64,000 nt of DNA, from assembly GCF_002811925.1 (NCBI RefSeq), contig NZ_NPDS01000005.1, positions 50,001-114,000 of the forward strand, given 5' to 3'. Shown here piece by piece: positions 1 through 18,035 of the stretch (its first letter is position 1; every line of letters starts with the position of its first letter). The notes under the pieces are model-generated. The model was given only the letters and a program-made list of their open reading frames with translations, had not been told where the DNA came from and did not search any database. Source of the stretch: Leptospira barantonii. GTDB taxonomy: Bacteria > Spirochaetota > Leptospiria > Leptospirales > Leptospiraceae. Position numbers and translations under genes: made by a program.

Positions 1-300
1 TTCGCTCCTCATAAGGGAGTTTTATTCAAAGCCTCCAGACACGACGAAGTTCGTCCGGCTTCTCCCGGAAAGGTTCTCATCGTGGACGAGATGGAAGGAT
101 ATAAGAAATACGTAATATTAGAACATAAGAATGGATATTCGACCGTATACGCCAACCTGAAAAACGTAAACGTAAACGAAGGCGACACTGTGGATTCTTC
201 CAAGGTTTTGGGTTCGTTGGAATCCGGAAAAGGACTCTACTTCCAGCTAAATCGCGGGAGCACGGCGATCGACCCGGGTTTACAAACGCGATCGGAATAG
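1..300 (+). CDS. LytM/M23-domain protein, EnvC/NlpD-like, 3' end only
   Basis: The window opens inside this gene; about 99 C-terminal residues are visible in frame 1, ending at TAG 298-300. The fold is the LytM (M23) beta-sheet domain: [16 protein letters not shown] is followed by [14 protein letters not shown] and the closing strand GLYFQLNRG. Active M23 peptidases have YAHL and HLHFE here. This protein has YANL and LYFQL, so the usual zinc and catalytic histidines are missing, as in E. coli EnvC (SLYFEIRRQG). By family it would be a non-catalytic regulator of a periplasmic amidase; that role is inferred. It is followed 12 nt later by the amidohydrolase gene. The N-terminal part, probably a signal peptide and coiled coil, lies outside the window. 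Confidence 0.8.
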   Translation, partial: FAPHKGVLFKASRHDEVRPASPGKVLIVDEMEGYKKYVILEHKNGYSTVYANLKNVNVNEGDTVDSSKVLGSLESGKGLYFQLNRGSTAIDPGLQTRSE

Positions 301-312
301 AACATAAGAAAT

Positions 313-1563
<1,251 letters not shown>

Positions 1564-1571
1564 GTAATCCA

Positions 1572-2623
1572 TTGGCCGGTCCGATCATCAGAAATTATAA
1601 AGGCGGATCCATCATATATTTTGAGAAGGATAAAGCCGAGGATATTTACGTCCTAAGGAACGGTCGCGTCATCCTTACATTTCCTGCGGTGGATACCGGA
1701 CAAGAGGTAAAGGAAGACGTTCGTATCGGAGAATTCTTCGGCGTCAAATCCGCTCTCGGAAAATACCCTAGAGAAGAGACCGCCCAAGTTATAGGTAGCG
1801 CGACGGTTCTCGTTTTTAAACCGAACGAGTTTGAACAATTCGTCGCGGAAAAAACCCACCTCATTCTCAAGATGATGAAGGTGTTTTCGAGCCAACTCAG
1901 ACAGGTTCACAAGAAACTCAAAGAAATTTTAGGCCAATCCGATACGCGGAATCCCTCGTTCGAGTTGATGAACGTCGCGGAAGTTTTTTACAAAAACAAC
2001 AACCTTCCCCACGCAGTGTACGCGTTTGAAAAATATTTACAAAATTACCCGGGAACCACGTACACAGGACGTGCGACCGAACTTCTCGAACTCGCGAGAA
2101 GAGGAAGTCCGTTTCCTTTGAACATGCCTCCGTTGGTTTACGAAGGCGGAAGCAGGGTTACTCAAGAAACTCTTCAGAACATCATGAAACCTGCGGTAGA
2201 AAAATCCACGATTACTGCGGGTGTTGATAACTCCATCACTTCGCTTTACAATCGCGCTCACACTCTTGTGAACGTCGGAAAACACGGGGAAGCGATGGTG
2301 ATCTACAAGGATCTACTCAACCGGACCGATTTCAAATTCGATTCCGAAAAGAAGCTGGTGGAGAATTCCCTCTTTCAACTCGGCGTATGTCTTTTGAAAC
2401 AAAACGATCTCGACAACGCGAATTCTTCCTTTTCGACTTATATCAAAAAATATCCGTCGGGAGAATCGATCAAAGAATCTCTCTTTCATCTCGCGGAAAT
2501 CTCCGAACTCCAAGGGGATCGTCAAAGAGCGAGAATGTTGTACGGTAAGGTCGCGCTTCTGCCGCCGGAAAAGGACAGCATCTCTCAAAAGTCCAGACTG
2601 AAGGCTAAGGAGATGAGCACCTG

Positions 2624-2624
<1 letters not shown>
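1572..2624 (+). CDS. Cyclic-nucleotide-binding domain protein with TPR-like C-terminus
   Basis: 350 residues with a TTG start; no in-frame ATG exists early enough to keep the N-terminus of the domain. Residues 1-125 form a CNBD beta-roll ([11 protein letters not shown] type strand, [12 protein letters not shown]). In the phosphate-binding cassette the canonical Arg-Ser/Thr-Ala is replaced by R67-E68-E69, so nucleotide binding is uncertain. Residues about 130-345 are helical repeats of TPR type ([37 protein letters not shown]). There is no DNA-binding domain, which suggests a ligand- or protein-responsive scaffold. Its stop codon shares one base with the next gene, also a CNBD protein. Confidence 0.8.
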
Positions 2625-3290
<666 letters not shown>

Positions 3291-3291
3291 A

Positions 3292-3365
<74 letters not shown>

Positions 3366-3424
3366 ATGCCCGCCGAAGGATAACCTTGTCGCTTGCATGA
3401 AAAGAATCGTAACCGATCCAAGCC

Positions 3425-4288
3425 ATGCAACAACATCCAGATTCCATTCTCTCCTTACTGAAAAAATCAGAAGAATTCTTAAAGAAAAAAGAAATTTCAA
3501 GCGCGAGACTCGACGCTGAAATTCTATTAGCCGACCTACTCGAACTACAAAGGGTAAAACTCTACGTAAACTTCGAACGGCTTTTGACCGAAACGGAAAA
3601 GAACGCATACAGAGAAAGAATCGTGGATCGTTCCAAAAACAAACCCACGGCCTATATCATCGGACAAAAGGCCTTCTACAATTCCGTGTTTTTCGTAAAT
3701 GAAAACGTTCTGATCCCGAGACCCGAAACCGAGGAACTCGTGGAAAAAATCCTTTCGGATTTTAAGGAGAATGGAAACGAACAAAACGTTTTGGATCTTT
3801 GTACCGGAAGCGGTTGTATCGGAATCAGCCTCAAACTCGCCCGCAAAGATTGGATTTTAACGTTAAGCGACATTTCAAAAGACGCCCTTGGAATCGCGGA
3901 GAAAAACGCAGATAAAATTTTAGGCGAAGAAAACAATATTCAACTTTTGGAAAGTGATTTATTCAAATCCATTCCCGACGATCTCAAATTCGACGTGATC
4001 GCGACCAACCCGCCGTATATTCCCATGACGGATAAGGAATCGATGATGAAGGACGTAATCGACTACGAACCGCATCTCGCGTTATTTTTGGAAAACCCGA
4101 AAGAATTCTTAACTACGCTGATCGAGGGCGCACGCGCTCGTCTCAACGAAGGCGGAAAATTCTACATGGAAACCCTTCCTTCTTTGGCGGAAGAACTCGT
4201 TTCCGATTCGATTGTAAAAGGTTGGAAGGAAGGAAAGGTGGAAAAGGACCTTTCCGGGAAAAACAGATTCGTCGTTTTAACGAAGTAA
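3425..4288 (+). CDS. prmC: Release factor glutamine N5-methyltransferase
   Basis: 287 residues, the normal PrmC/HemK length. An N-terminal helical domain (1-75) is followed by the linker with IPRPETEELVE. The SAM-binding class I methyltransferase core has VLDLCTGSGCIGISL (about residues 120-134) and the catalytic NPPYIP near residue 195, which holds the substrate glutamine of the GGQ motif in release factors. The enzyme methylates RF1 and RF2. The gene stands alone between tRNA-Arg and a strong terminator. The start has no good Shine-Dalgarno, so the exact N-terminus is less certain than the identity. Confidence 0.93.
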   Translation: MQQHPDSILSLLKKSEEFLKKKEISSARLDAEILLADLLELQRVKLYVNFERLLTETEKNAYRERIVDRSKNKPTAYIIGQKAFYNSVFFVNENVLIPRPETEELVEKILSDFKENGNEQNVLDLCTGSGCIGISLKLARKDWILTLSDISKDALGIAEKNADKILGEENNIQLLESDLFKSIPDDLKFDVIATNPPYIPMTDKESMMKDVIDYEPHLALFLENPKEFLTTLIEGARARLNEGGKFYMETLPSLAEELVSDSIVKGWKEGKVEKDLSGKNRFVVLTK

Positions 4289-4291
4289 AAG

Positions 4292-4322
4292 AAAAAGCCG
4301 GGTTTTGATTCCCGGCTTTTTT
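4292..4322. terminator. Rho-independent terminator between prmC and glnB
   Basis: AAAAAGCCGGG, loop TTTTGATT, CCCGGCTTTTTT. The A-run before and T-run after the GC stem allow termination on both strands. It lies 4 nt after the prmC stop and about 70 nt beyond the convergent glnB stop. Confidence 0.92.
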
Positions 4323-4391
4323 CGTTTCAAGTTCAGAAAGAATCGATTCGAAACGAATTCGGTTTAACGCGAATCCGTTTTCGAAGAAAAA

Positions 4392-4736
4392 TCAAATCGC
4401 CGAACTTCCTCTTTCGCCCGTTCTGATACGGATCACGTCTTCGAGAGGCGTGATGAAAATTTTTCCGTCTCCGATTTTTCCGTCTCCGGTTTTTGCGGCT
4501 TTGAGAATCGCATCAACGGTAGGTTTAACGAACTCGTCGTTAACCGCGATTTCAAGACGAACCTTTCTCAGAAGATTCACTTGATATTCGTGTCCGCGGA
4601 AAACCTCAGTCTTTCCTTTTTGTTGACCGTAACCTTGAACGTCGCTCACAGTTAGTCTGTAAATTTCGTTCTTAGTCAATTCTGCCTTAACCTCTTCCAA
4701 TTTATGCGGTTGGATGATAGCAACGATTAATTTCAT
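4392..4736 (-). CDS. glnB: Nitrogen regulatory protein PII
   Basis: 114 residues. The T-loop QGYGQQKGKTEVFRGHEY ends in Tyr51, the residue uridylylated in proteobacterial PII. The C-terminal VIRIRTGERG binds ATP/ADP phosphates. It senses 2-oxoglutarate and adenylate energy charge and, beside amtB, is expected to block the ammonium channel (GlnK role). The B-loop reads TGDGKIGDGKIF, where the family norm is TGKIGDGKIF. The two extra residues coincide with an exact 15-bp tandem duplication at 4459-4488. A strong AAGGAG lies 6 nt before the ATG. The gene follows amtB by 35 nt on the same strand. Confidence 0.93.
   Translation of the reverse strand: MKLIVAIIQPHKLEEVKAELTKNEIYRLTVSDVQGYGQQKGKTEVFRGHEYQVNLLRKVRLEIAVNDEFVKPTVDAILKAAKTGDGKIGDGKIFITPLEDVIRIRTGERGSSAI
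4459..4488 (-). repeat. Exact 15-bp tandem duplication in the PII B-loop
   Basis: ATTTTTCCGTCTCCG occurs twice without mismatch at 4459-4473 and 4474-4488. On the coding strand it encodes GDGKI twice, giving a B-loop two residues longer than usual. Confidence 0.9.
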
Positions 4737-4771
4737 ATAATCTCCTTATTAAAATTCTTCAGTAACGTAAA

Positions 4772-6084
<1,313 letters not shown>

Positions 6085-6100
6085 AATTTGCCTATATGAA

Positions 6101-6116
6101 TGCAAGATTGGTACCA
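6101..6116 (-). promoter_or_regulatory. Sigma-54 (RpoN) promoter of amtB-glnB
   Basis: On the minus strand the sequence is TGGTACCAATCTTGCA. It fits the -24/-12 consensus TGGCAC-N5-TTGCA with one mismatch and has the invariant GG-N10-GC spacing (GG 6115-6114, GC 6103-6102). The predicted start is near 6090, 14 nt before the first amtB ATG. Nitrogen-assimilation genes are classic RpoN targets. The 14-bp palindrome TTAAGAATTCTTAA at 6130-6143 lies just upstream. Confidence 0.72.
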
Positions 6117-6129
6117 ATTGGAGAATTAT

Positions 6130-6143
6130 TTAAGAATTCTTAA
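6130..6143. repeat. 14-bp perfect palindrome upstream of the amtB promoter
   Basis: TTAAGAATTCTTAA is an exact palindrome starting 14 bp upstream of the -24 element. It could be an operator or simply an AT-rich palindrome. The rest of 6144-6345 holds one GTCGGAACTAC word at 6221-6231 and nothing else I can name. Confidence 0.4.
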
Positions 6144-6345
6144 GAATGGAAAGAATGCCCTGAAAACGTGTGAGATCCTACACTTTTTGGACTATAAACC
6201 GAAATCCAGAGGAAAACAAGGTCGGAACTACGAAACACACAAAATGTATAGTTTATAAAGTACTCCAATTTGCTCAAGAAACAGGCAAATTTTCAGATTT
6301 TGCTCTTTCTCTGTGGAAGATGCTAACAAAATCCAAAAACTGCTA

Positions 6346-7284
6346 CTATTCTAAGGGGAAACGCAAACCGAACTTTAAATAGCTTTCTATAGATGCGGAA
6401 GAATTTGAATTCGAGGAAGAATCCAAACGAACCATCGGGTTGTAATCTAAGATCAAATGGGCAGCCGCCGATTTAGCGAATTTAGGATGAAAGAAGTAAG
6501 CGTCAAAGACGTTCATCGCGTATAAAATTACGGTAAAAGCAAGGGACATCTGAAAGTTATGGTAGTTGTCGTTCACATTCTTTCGTTGTTCTTCGAAAGG
6601 TTTATTGTATAAGTAAAGCGCTACCGGATCGGAAAAGGAAGGAATCGGAATCAAGGTTTCATACGGATTGTTCATATGATTCAAATCCTTCACCGAATTC
6701 TTATAGATCTGATTCTCGCGATAAGTAAGATAAAGCGACCCGACCAATAGGGAAGAATAGATAATGGCAGGTAATTTTCTTTCGTCGGTCCATTGTCCCC
6801 AACCCGGAAGAACCGCGGACCTCCAAGCGACACCCCAAGGACTCAAACCCTTTTGCTGAAGTCGGGTCAATCGTTCCTGTTCTTTCTTTTGCGCGTCCGC
6901 GTCCTTAGCCTGTTTTTCCAAAAGCTCTTGTTTTTGTTTTTCTTCCTTCGCTTTTTTGGAAAGTTCCTCTTCCTCTTTTTTCTTATCTTCCTGTTCTTTC
7001 TTTTTTTGTTCCTTCTCTAATTGTTTCGCTTCCTCTTCTTTTTTAATGCGAAGAGCTTCCTCGTTCGAAACATCCTTATAAACGATTTTTAAAATTCGAG
7101 TTTTTGAAATTTCCTGATTCTTTCCATCCTCGGTTTTAACGGTAATGTTGTACGCGTTCTGAGAGGACACCTTCCCCTTAAGAACGCTTCCGTCTTTTAG
7201 AATGATGGATTCTCCCGAAATAAACGTCGGGAAAAAACAGAGTAGAATTAAGAAAAGGAAATAAGTTCTTGCAGACATGTTCAT
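6346..7284 (-). CDS. Membrane protein with N-terminal KDG module, coiled coil and DUF5683-like region
   Basis: 312 residues: a signal peptide (YFLFLILLCFFPTFISG), then a short module SIILKDGSVLKGKV ending in ILKIVYKD (25-70), then a Lys/Glu-rich coiled coil (about 75-140). A region follows containing RSAVLPGWGQWTDERK, typical of the small DUF5683-like envelope proteins, and two hydrophobic helices (SLLVGSLYLTY; SLAFTVILYAMNVFDAYFF). The N-terminal module resembles the C-terminal tail of the lipoprotein at 26213-27121. Function is unknown; an envelope location is inferred. ATG 7284 and ATG 7278 are both possible starts. Confidence 0.7.
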   Translation of the reverse strand: MNMSARTYFLFLILLCFFPTFISGESIILKDGSVLKGKVSSQNAYNITVKTEDGKNQEISKTRILKIVYKDVSNEEALRIKKEEEAKQLEKEQKKKEQEDKKKEEEELSKKAKEEKQKQELLEKQAKDADAQKKEQERLTRLQQKGLSPWGVAWRSAVLPGWGQWTDERKLPAIIYSSLLVGSLYLTYRENQIYKNSVKDLNHMNNPYETLIPIPSFSDPVALYLYNKPFEEQRKNVNDNYHNFQMSLAFTVILYAMNVFDAYFFHPKFAKSAAAHLILDYNPMVRLDSSSNSNSSASIESYLKFGLRFPLE

Positions 7285-7338
7285 CGCGGAATGCTTTCAT
7301 AAGGAAACCGTTGAACTATAATTTGAAAGCAATTTTTT

Positions 7339-8949
<1,611 letters not shown>

Positions 8950-8965
8950 AAAACCCTCCGGATTT

Positions 8966-10012
8966 TTATTTTTTTACTTTTGATTCGTATAGAATGCGGA
9001 TCAGTTCGGTTTCGGATAACGTGAGTTCTCTGTTTCTTCTCGCCATAATTTTGCGAGCGTCCCTTAAAAACAGATCGAGAATATAAGGTTGTCCCGATTC
9101 AGCCCAAGTAAACGGAGAAACGTATCCGCCGATTCTGGAAGCAACGACGTTCGATCCGAAGTCTACTACGGTTCCGGTGTTCAACATAACCCCGATCGCG
9201 ATCTTACAATAATCAGCGATCACGGAGCCGAACTTGATGGAACCGGTGATACATTCGTCTTGTTCTTCCCTAATTTTTACGACACCGTAGTTGTTCTTTA
9301 AGTCGGACGTGGTCGCAAGCGCTCCTACGTTCACCCAACTCCCGAGAATGGAATGTCCTAAAAATCCTTCGTGATGTTTGTTCGTAAAGTCTCCGATCAA
9401 ACAAGTCCCGACCTCTCCTCCGATTCTACAAGTGGATCCGATGCTTGTTGCGCCGGTAATTCTTGCGTTGTCGATATGAGAATTCGGTCCTATATAAACC
9501 GGACCTTCTATAAAAGTGAATGAAGTGATTTTCACGTCCTTATCCACGACGATCGGACCGGAAGTAGTGTCGAACACAACTCCGGGATAAACCGTTGCGG
9601 ATGGATGAACGTGTAGATGTTTCGATTTTCCGACTACGTGAAAGTGATTCGATTTCACTTTCAGTTTTCGAATCCATTTCTGAACGTCCCTGCTGAGTTC
9701 AAGATCGGCTTCGATATTCTTTGCGGTTCCGTCGATTAGGTTCCATGGAAGACAGGATTCGGAAGAGATTACGAGATCCACGTCCCTTTCGTCGTATGCG
9801 GAAAGTTTCGGATTTCTTTCCAAAAACGCCTGTTGAAACGCCGGATTCGAATGTGCGTAGAATATCTTTGCGTCCGGATAGAGTTCCTTCGTTCTTTGGA
9901 TCGAATTGAGAATTCCGCTTCGAATCTCGGAAAAAGATCGGATTCTCGTAAGGGATCTTAAACCTGCCGGAACCTCTCTTTCGTCGATGAGAATTCTCTG
10001 GATCTTCGACAT
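8966..10012 (-). CDS. GlmU-like left-handed beta-helix protein (putative sugar nucleotidyl/acyl transferase)
   Basis: 348 residues. The first 150 do not contain the nucleotidyltransferase signature GxGTRM. The rest is a hexapeptide-repeat beta-helix ([63 protein letters not shown]). The layout matches the GlmU-like putative sugar nucleotidyl transferases better known from Bacteroidetes. Its position 3 nt after glmS, which follows glmM by 2 nt, argues for a role in making UDP-GlcNAc or a related amino sugar. The exact step (acetylation, uridylylation or both) is not determined by sequence. Confidence 0.7.
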   Translation of the reverse strand: MSKIQRILIDEREVPAGLRSLTRIRSFSEIRSGILNSIQRTKELYPDAKIFYAHSNPAFQQAFLERNPKLSAYDERDVDLVISSESCLPWNLIDGTAKNIEADLELSRDVQKWIRKLKVKSNHFHVVGKSKHLHVHPSATVYPGVVFDTTSGPIVVDKDVKITSFTFIEGPVYIGPNSHIDNARITGATSIGSTCRIGGEVGTCLIGDFTNKHHEGFLGHSILGSWVNVGALATTSDLKNNYGVVKIREEQDECITGSIKFGSVIADYCKIAIGVMLNTGTVVDFGSNVVASRIGGYVSPFTWAESGQPYILDLFLRDARKIMARRNRELTLSETELIRILYESKVKK

Positions 10013-10015
10013 GGC

Positions 10016-11848
<1,833 letters not shown>

Positions 11849-11850
11849 AT

Positions 11851-13233
<1,383 letters not shown>

Positions 13234-13266
13234 GGAGTTTTAGGGGTGTTTTCGGAAGAAAGGGTG

Positions 13267-13340
<74 letters not shown>

Positions 13341-13357
13341 CTATAATTCCGTTTTTT

Positions 13358-13652
<295 letters not shown>

Positions 13653-13804
13653 GTTTCCAGGTTTTCTGTACCCTACCCCCTGTCAAATGAATTCTTTGAA
13701 AATTCCAGATTCGGAACCTCATTTCTTTACAAATTAAAAGCCGAAAACGTTTCGTAAATTCCGCTCCATTTCTTCCCGGAACCGCTTCGAACGGAGGAAT
13801 AAAA

Positions 13805-14149
13805 ATGAGACTAAATCGTTTTGGAAATATTTTTCTAACCATCCCATTGGATCGGGACTTTTTTTCACGTCTTCAAGAAGAGGAAGTGAATCTTTCGGAA
13901 CTTGCAGAACTGGGAATTCTTCTTTTGCAGGACTTCGAAAACTCCGGGAGGTGTTTTTTGTCGATGGAAAGGGAAAAAGTTTCCGCCTCGTTTATAATTC
14001 AGGAAACTTCTTATTTACAAATTTTTACATACTGCTTCCATAGTTCCCGTTCGCTTTATTCTCTGATGGAAGAAGTTCTACAAAACGTCTATTTGGATTT
14101 TTATCTGCGTCCTCTTCAAGAATCGAATCGCGAAGGTATTTCATGTTAA
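13805..14149 (+). CDS. Hypothetical protein (114 aa)
   Basis: I do not recognise this protein. It is soluble-looking, with an acidic first half (LQEEEVNLSELAELGILLL) and no signal peptide. GGAGG at 13793-13797 lies about 7 nt before the ATG and fixes the start. The last seven bases overlap the ATG of the next gene, so the two are translationally coupled. It heads a plus-strand run of three unknown genes and a glycosyltransferase. Confidence 0.65.
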   Translation: MRLNRFGNIFLTIPLDRDFFSRLQEEEVNLSELAELGILLLQDFENSGRCFLSMEREKVSASFIIQETSYLQIFTYCFHSSRSLYSLMEEVLQNVYLDFYLRPLQESNREGISC

Positions 14150-15240
14150 AACGTTCGGAATACATCGTAGTAGATTCCATATCCTCGGTCGATCCTAACG
14201 CGCTTTCCTTGGACCAACTCAATCAGAAATTCATCGATAAACAGGGAAACCGTTTCGCACTTCGATTCAATCGAACCACTCGCAGAGCCGAGCTCGTAAG
14301 AATCACATTAGAATCTCCGAATGAAGCTCAGAAACACAAACACGTTCCTCATCCGCCTCCGCGCAAAGTTAACGTACAGAACGTAAAACAAAATACCGCT
14401 CGTCCAGCAACTCCTCCTCCCGTGAAGAAGATTTCGCTTCAGGAAATCATCGCGAAAACGCAACAACAGACTTCGGTTAAAATTCCGAAGGCTAACGCGG
14501 ATGCTCCCCAAAATGTAAACGAGGCCGCGGTTCAAAAAAATATCTTTCAAGAACCCGCTTGGGAACATCATAAAACCAAGGACAGTTCCAACTTGGATTT
14601 GGGGAGAATGGACCTGAATATCATGGAACATTCCGTTCCGGTCCGCAGAGATACGGGCGATTCTTTGAAGATGGAATACGGCTCGGTTTCGCCGGTAAGC
14701 GACGGCAACGTAATCGAAAAAAGAATCGCGGAACTCACAAAGATCAAAGAAAGAATTCATTCCGTTCTCAACAATCTTCAGAACTCCAAAATTTTCGAAA
14801 TCACCGGCGATCCTTCGGAAAACAAAAATATCATCGGAAACTTGAACCGAGAGTTCGACATCGAATTCTTTCAAAAGCTGGATAAGATTCTCAACTATCA
14901 CAAAGAACTTACGACTTATCCGAGATCCGTAAATTATTACACCGCAAAATACGAATCTTCGAGAAAGCAGATTCTCCAATCCAAAAGTTTGGACAGTGAA
15001 AAACTCAAATTGGTGACTCTTTGGGAAATGCAAGAGATGATGCTCGGATTGATTCAAAAACTGAAGAAGATGGTTTTGAATACATTGAACGTTCTCAACA
15101 CGAAAAACGACAATCATATCAAACAACTTCCGTACAACCAACAGCAGATGTTCCGAGATTCCAGAACCGCGCTCCTGTATTGCTCCGAAGACGTATCTTC
15201 TTTGCTTATCTCCTTGGAAAGATGGGTCGATACTGAATAG
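14143..15240 (+). CDS. Hypothetical protein with Pro-rich linker (365 aa)
   Basis: No known family recognised. Residues about 1-60 look folded (SLDQLNQKFIDKQGNRFALR). Residues 65-160 are low complexity and Pro/Gln/Lys-rich (HVPHPPPRKVNVQNVKQ, ATPPPVKKISLQEI). Residues 190-365 are predicted helical and partly coiled coil (ELTKIKERIHSVLNNLQN, LWEMQEMMLGLIQKLKKM). It has no signal peptide or membrane segment. Its stop codon sits inside an 18-bp palindrome that also covers the ribosome-binding site and start of the next gene. Confidence 0.75.
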   Translation: MLKRSEYIVVDSISSVDPNALSLDQLNQKFIDKQGNRFALRFNRTTRRAELVRITLESPNEAQKHKHVPHPPPRKVNVQNVKQNTARPATPPPVKKISLQEIIAKTQQQTSVKIPKANADAPQNVNEAAVQKNIFQEPAWEHHKTKDSSNLDLGRMDLNIMEHSVPVRRDTGDSLKMEYGSVSPVSDGNVIEKRIAELTKIKERIHSVLNNLQNSKIFEITGDPSENKNIIGNLNREFDIEFFQKLDKILNYHKELTTYPRSVNYYTAKYESSRKQILQSKSLDSEKLKLVTLWEMQEMMLGLIQKLKKMVLNTLNVLNTKNDNHIKQLPYNQQQMFRDSRTALLYCSEDVSSLLISLERWVDTE

Positions 15241-15252
15241 GAGATATCTCCT

Positions 15253-15254
<2 letters not shown>
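15237..15254 (+). promoter_or_regulatory. 18-bp perfect palindrome spanning stop codon, Shine-Dalgarno and start codon
   Basis: ATAGGAGATATCTCCTAT is an exact palindrome. It contains the TAG stop (15238-15240) of the 365-aa gene, the AGGAG ribosome-binding site, and the first two bases of the ATG at 15253. In mRNA, AGGAG can pair with CTCCT across an ATAT loop and hide the ribosome-binding site until a ribosome terminating on the upstream gene opens it. Confidence 0.65.
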
Positions 15255-16044
<790 letters not shown>

Positions 16045-16047
16045 TTA

Positions 16048-16743
<696 letters not shown>

Positions 16744-16752
16744 AGAATTCAA

Positions 16753-16782
16753 TTCGAAATTTAGAATATTCTGAATTTCGAA
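16753..16782. terminator. 30-bp AT-rich palindrome between convergent genes, possible bidirectional terminator
   Basis: The arms are TTCGAAATTTAGAAT and ATTCTGAATTTCGAA. All fifteen positions pair, with one T-G wobble. It lies between the convergent glycosyltransferase (stop 16743) and permease (stop 16850) genes. The stem is AT-rich and no long T-run follows, so termination is only one reading; a protein-binding site is the other. Confidence 0.45.
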
Positions 16783-16849
16783 AATATCTTTTCTTTTCCC
16801 GAAAATCCGTAACATCCTGCATTTACGAGAACGTGCTACGGATTCTTGC

Positions 16850-17941
16850 CTACTTCAAAAAGCCCGTAGCGGTTTCCGGATAAATCTGGGAGGCGAGAAT
16901 GAATATAAAAACGCTCACCGCGATTCCCATCGACGCGAGTAAGACGTCCTTTCCTACTTTGCGAAACGTTTCGAGATACGGTAGATCCCGGAAGGTCATG
17001 AAGTTCAAAATGATTTCTCTTCCGGCGAGCATTCCCAAAAACACCCAAGTTGTGGACATGGGCATCTTGCTCCATTCGTGAAACACGATCAAAATCGTCC
17101 CGTAAACCAAGTCGACGATCGTCGCGGCTTTGGACCATTGAATGTCCGATTTTTCGGTTACGATTTCCTGAATCGTTCCCCCGTTCGTATAAAGAATGAT
17201 TCCAAGCGCGACAACGAGCATCGAAATCGCGAGAGCGAATTCTAAGATGGAAAGTTGTCTTGGAAGATAGATGACGATATTGGCCGCGTCCTGACGCAAC
17301 CAAGCGATCCAAAGATAAATCGTGGACAACCACTGAAACAAGGCCCAACGTTTTTCGCTTCTCGGATCGGGAACGTGGTCTTCGGTGTATTCTTTCGGAT
17401 CGATCTTAACCAGAATTCCCCAGATAAGAATCGCGACGCCGAACGCGATCCCGTAACCGAAGAAGGATTTCGTGAGCATTTTTTCGATATTACTTCCGCC
17501 GAAAAGACCCAGGATCAAAAACGTGGTGGAGATCGGAGATTTCAATCTTGTGATGATGACTAGAATCAGCGGCGCTAAAAGTTGTATGAGATTGAATTTT
17601 CGAACTTCGGGAAAACTTTCCAAACGTCCGAAATGAACCTGCGAATCGTTAAAGACCCAGGCTCCCAAAAAGATAAGAACTATGGTTCCGCCTAAAACGA
17701 CGAGCTTCGGAATCCAATGAACGGTTCGTTTACTTTCGATAAACGTTCCCACCGTTTGAACGGCATCGTTTCCGGCGACTGAAAACGCGCTGATAAAGAA
17801 CGCGAACCACCCGAGATAATACGAAGGAGATCCCAATTGATAAGCGACAACCATCAAAATTCCGGCAACCGCAACCAAGGAATAGAATCGGATCTGATCC
17901 CGAATACTCGGATGCTGGAAATCTATTTCATTTTGTTTCAT
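16850..17941 (-). CDS. PiT-family-like inorganic phosphate transporter
   Basis: 363 residues with about nine hydrophobic helices. Two inverted half-repeats carry degenerate PiT signatures: FSVAGNDAVQTVGTF (family norm GANDVANAFGT) and SPISTTFLILGLFGG in the first half, and MPMSTTWVFLGMLAGRE in the second. The family imports phosphate, often with a cation. The first-half signature is diverged enough that substrate is uncertain. No neighbouring phosphate gene supports it. The gene reads convergently to the glycosyltransferase. No clear Shine-Dalgarno is seen before ATG 17941. Confidence 0.7.
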   Translation of the reverse strand: MKQNEIDFQHPSIRDQIRFYSLVAVAGILMVVAYQLGSPSYYLGWFAFFISAFSVAGNDAVQTVGTFIESKRTVHWIPKLVVLGGTIVLIFLGAWVFNDSQVHFGRLESFPEVRKFNLIQLLAPLILVIITRLKSPISTTFLILGLFGGSNIEKMLTKSFFGYGIAFGVAILIWGILVKIDPKEYTEDHVPDPRSEKRWALFQWLSTIYLWIAWLRQDAANIVIYLPRQLSILEFALAISMLVVALGIILYTNGGTIQEIVTEKSDIQWSKAATIVDLVYGTILIVFHEWSKMPMSTTWVFLGMLAGREIILNFMTFRDLPYLETFRKVGKDVLLASMGIAVSVFIFILASQIYPETATGFLK

Positions 17942-17979
17942 CGGAAAAGATATCTCTAAGCGAACGCTTAAAAAGATAA

Positions 17980-18018
<39 letters not shown>

Positions 18019-18035
18019 GGATGTAGAGGGGGTTT

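Noticed and set aside
6170..6382. 70-codon plus-strand frame upstream of amtB
   Set aside because: It runs into the 3' end of the opposite gene, contains the GTCGGAACTAC word and has no Shine-Dalgarno.
11849..11850. glmS ribozyme upstream of glmS
   Set aside because: Only 2 nt separate glmM and glmS, leaving no room for the ribozyme.
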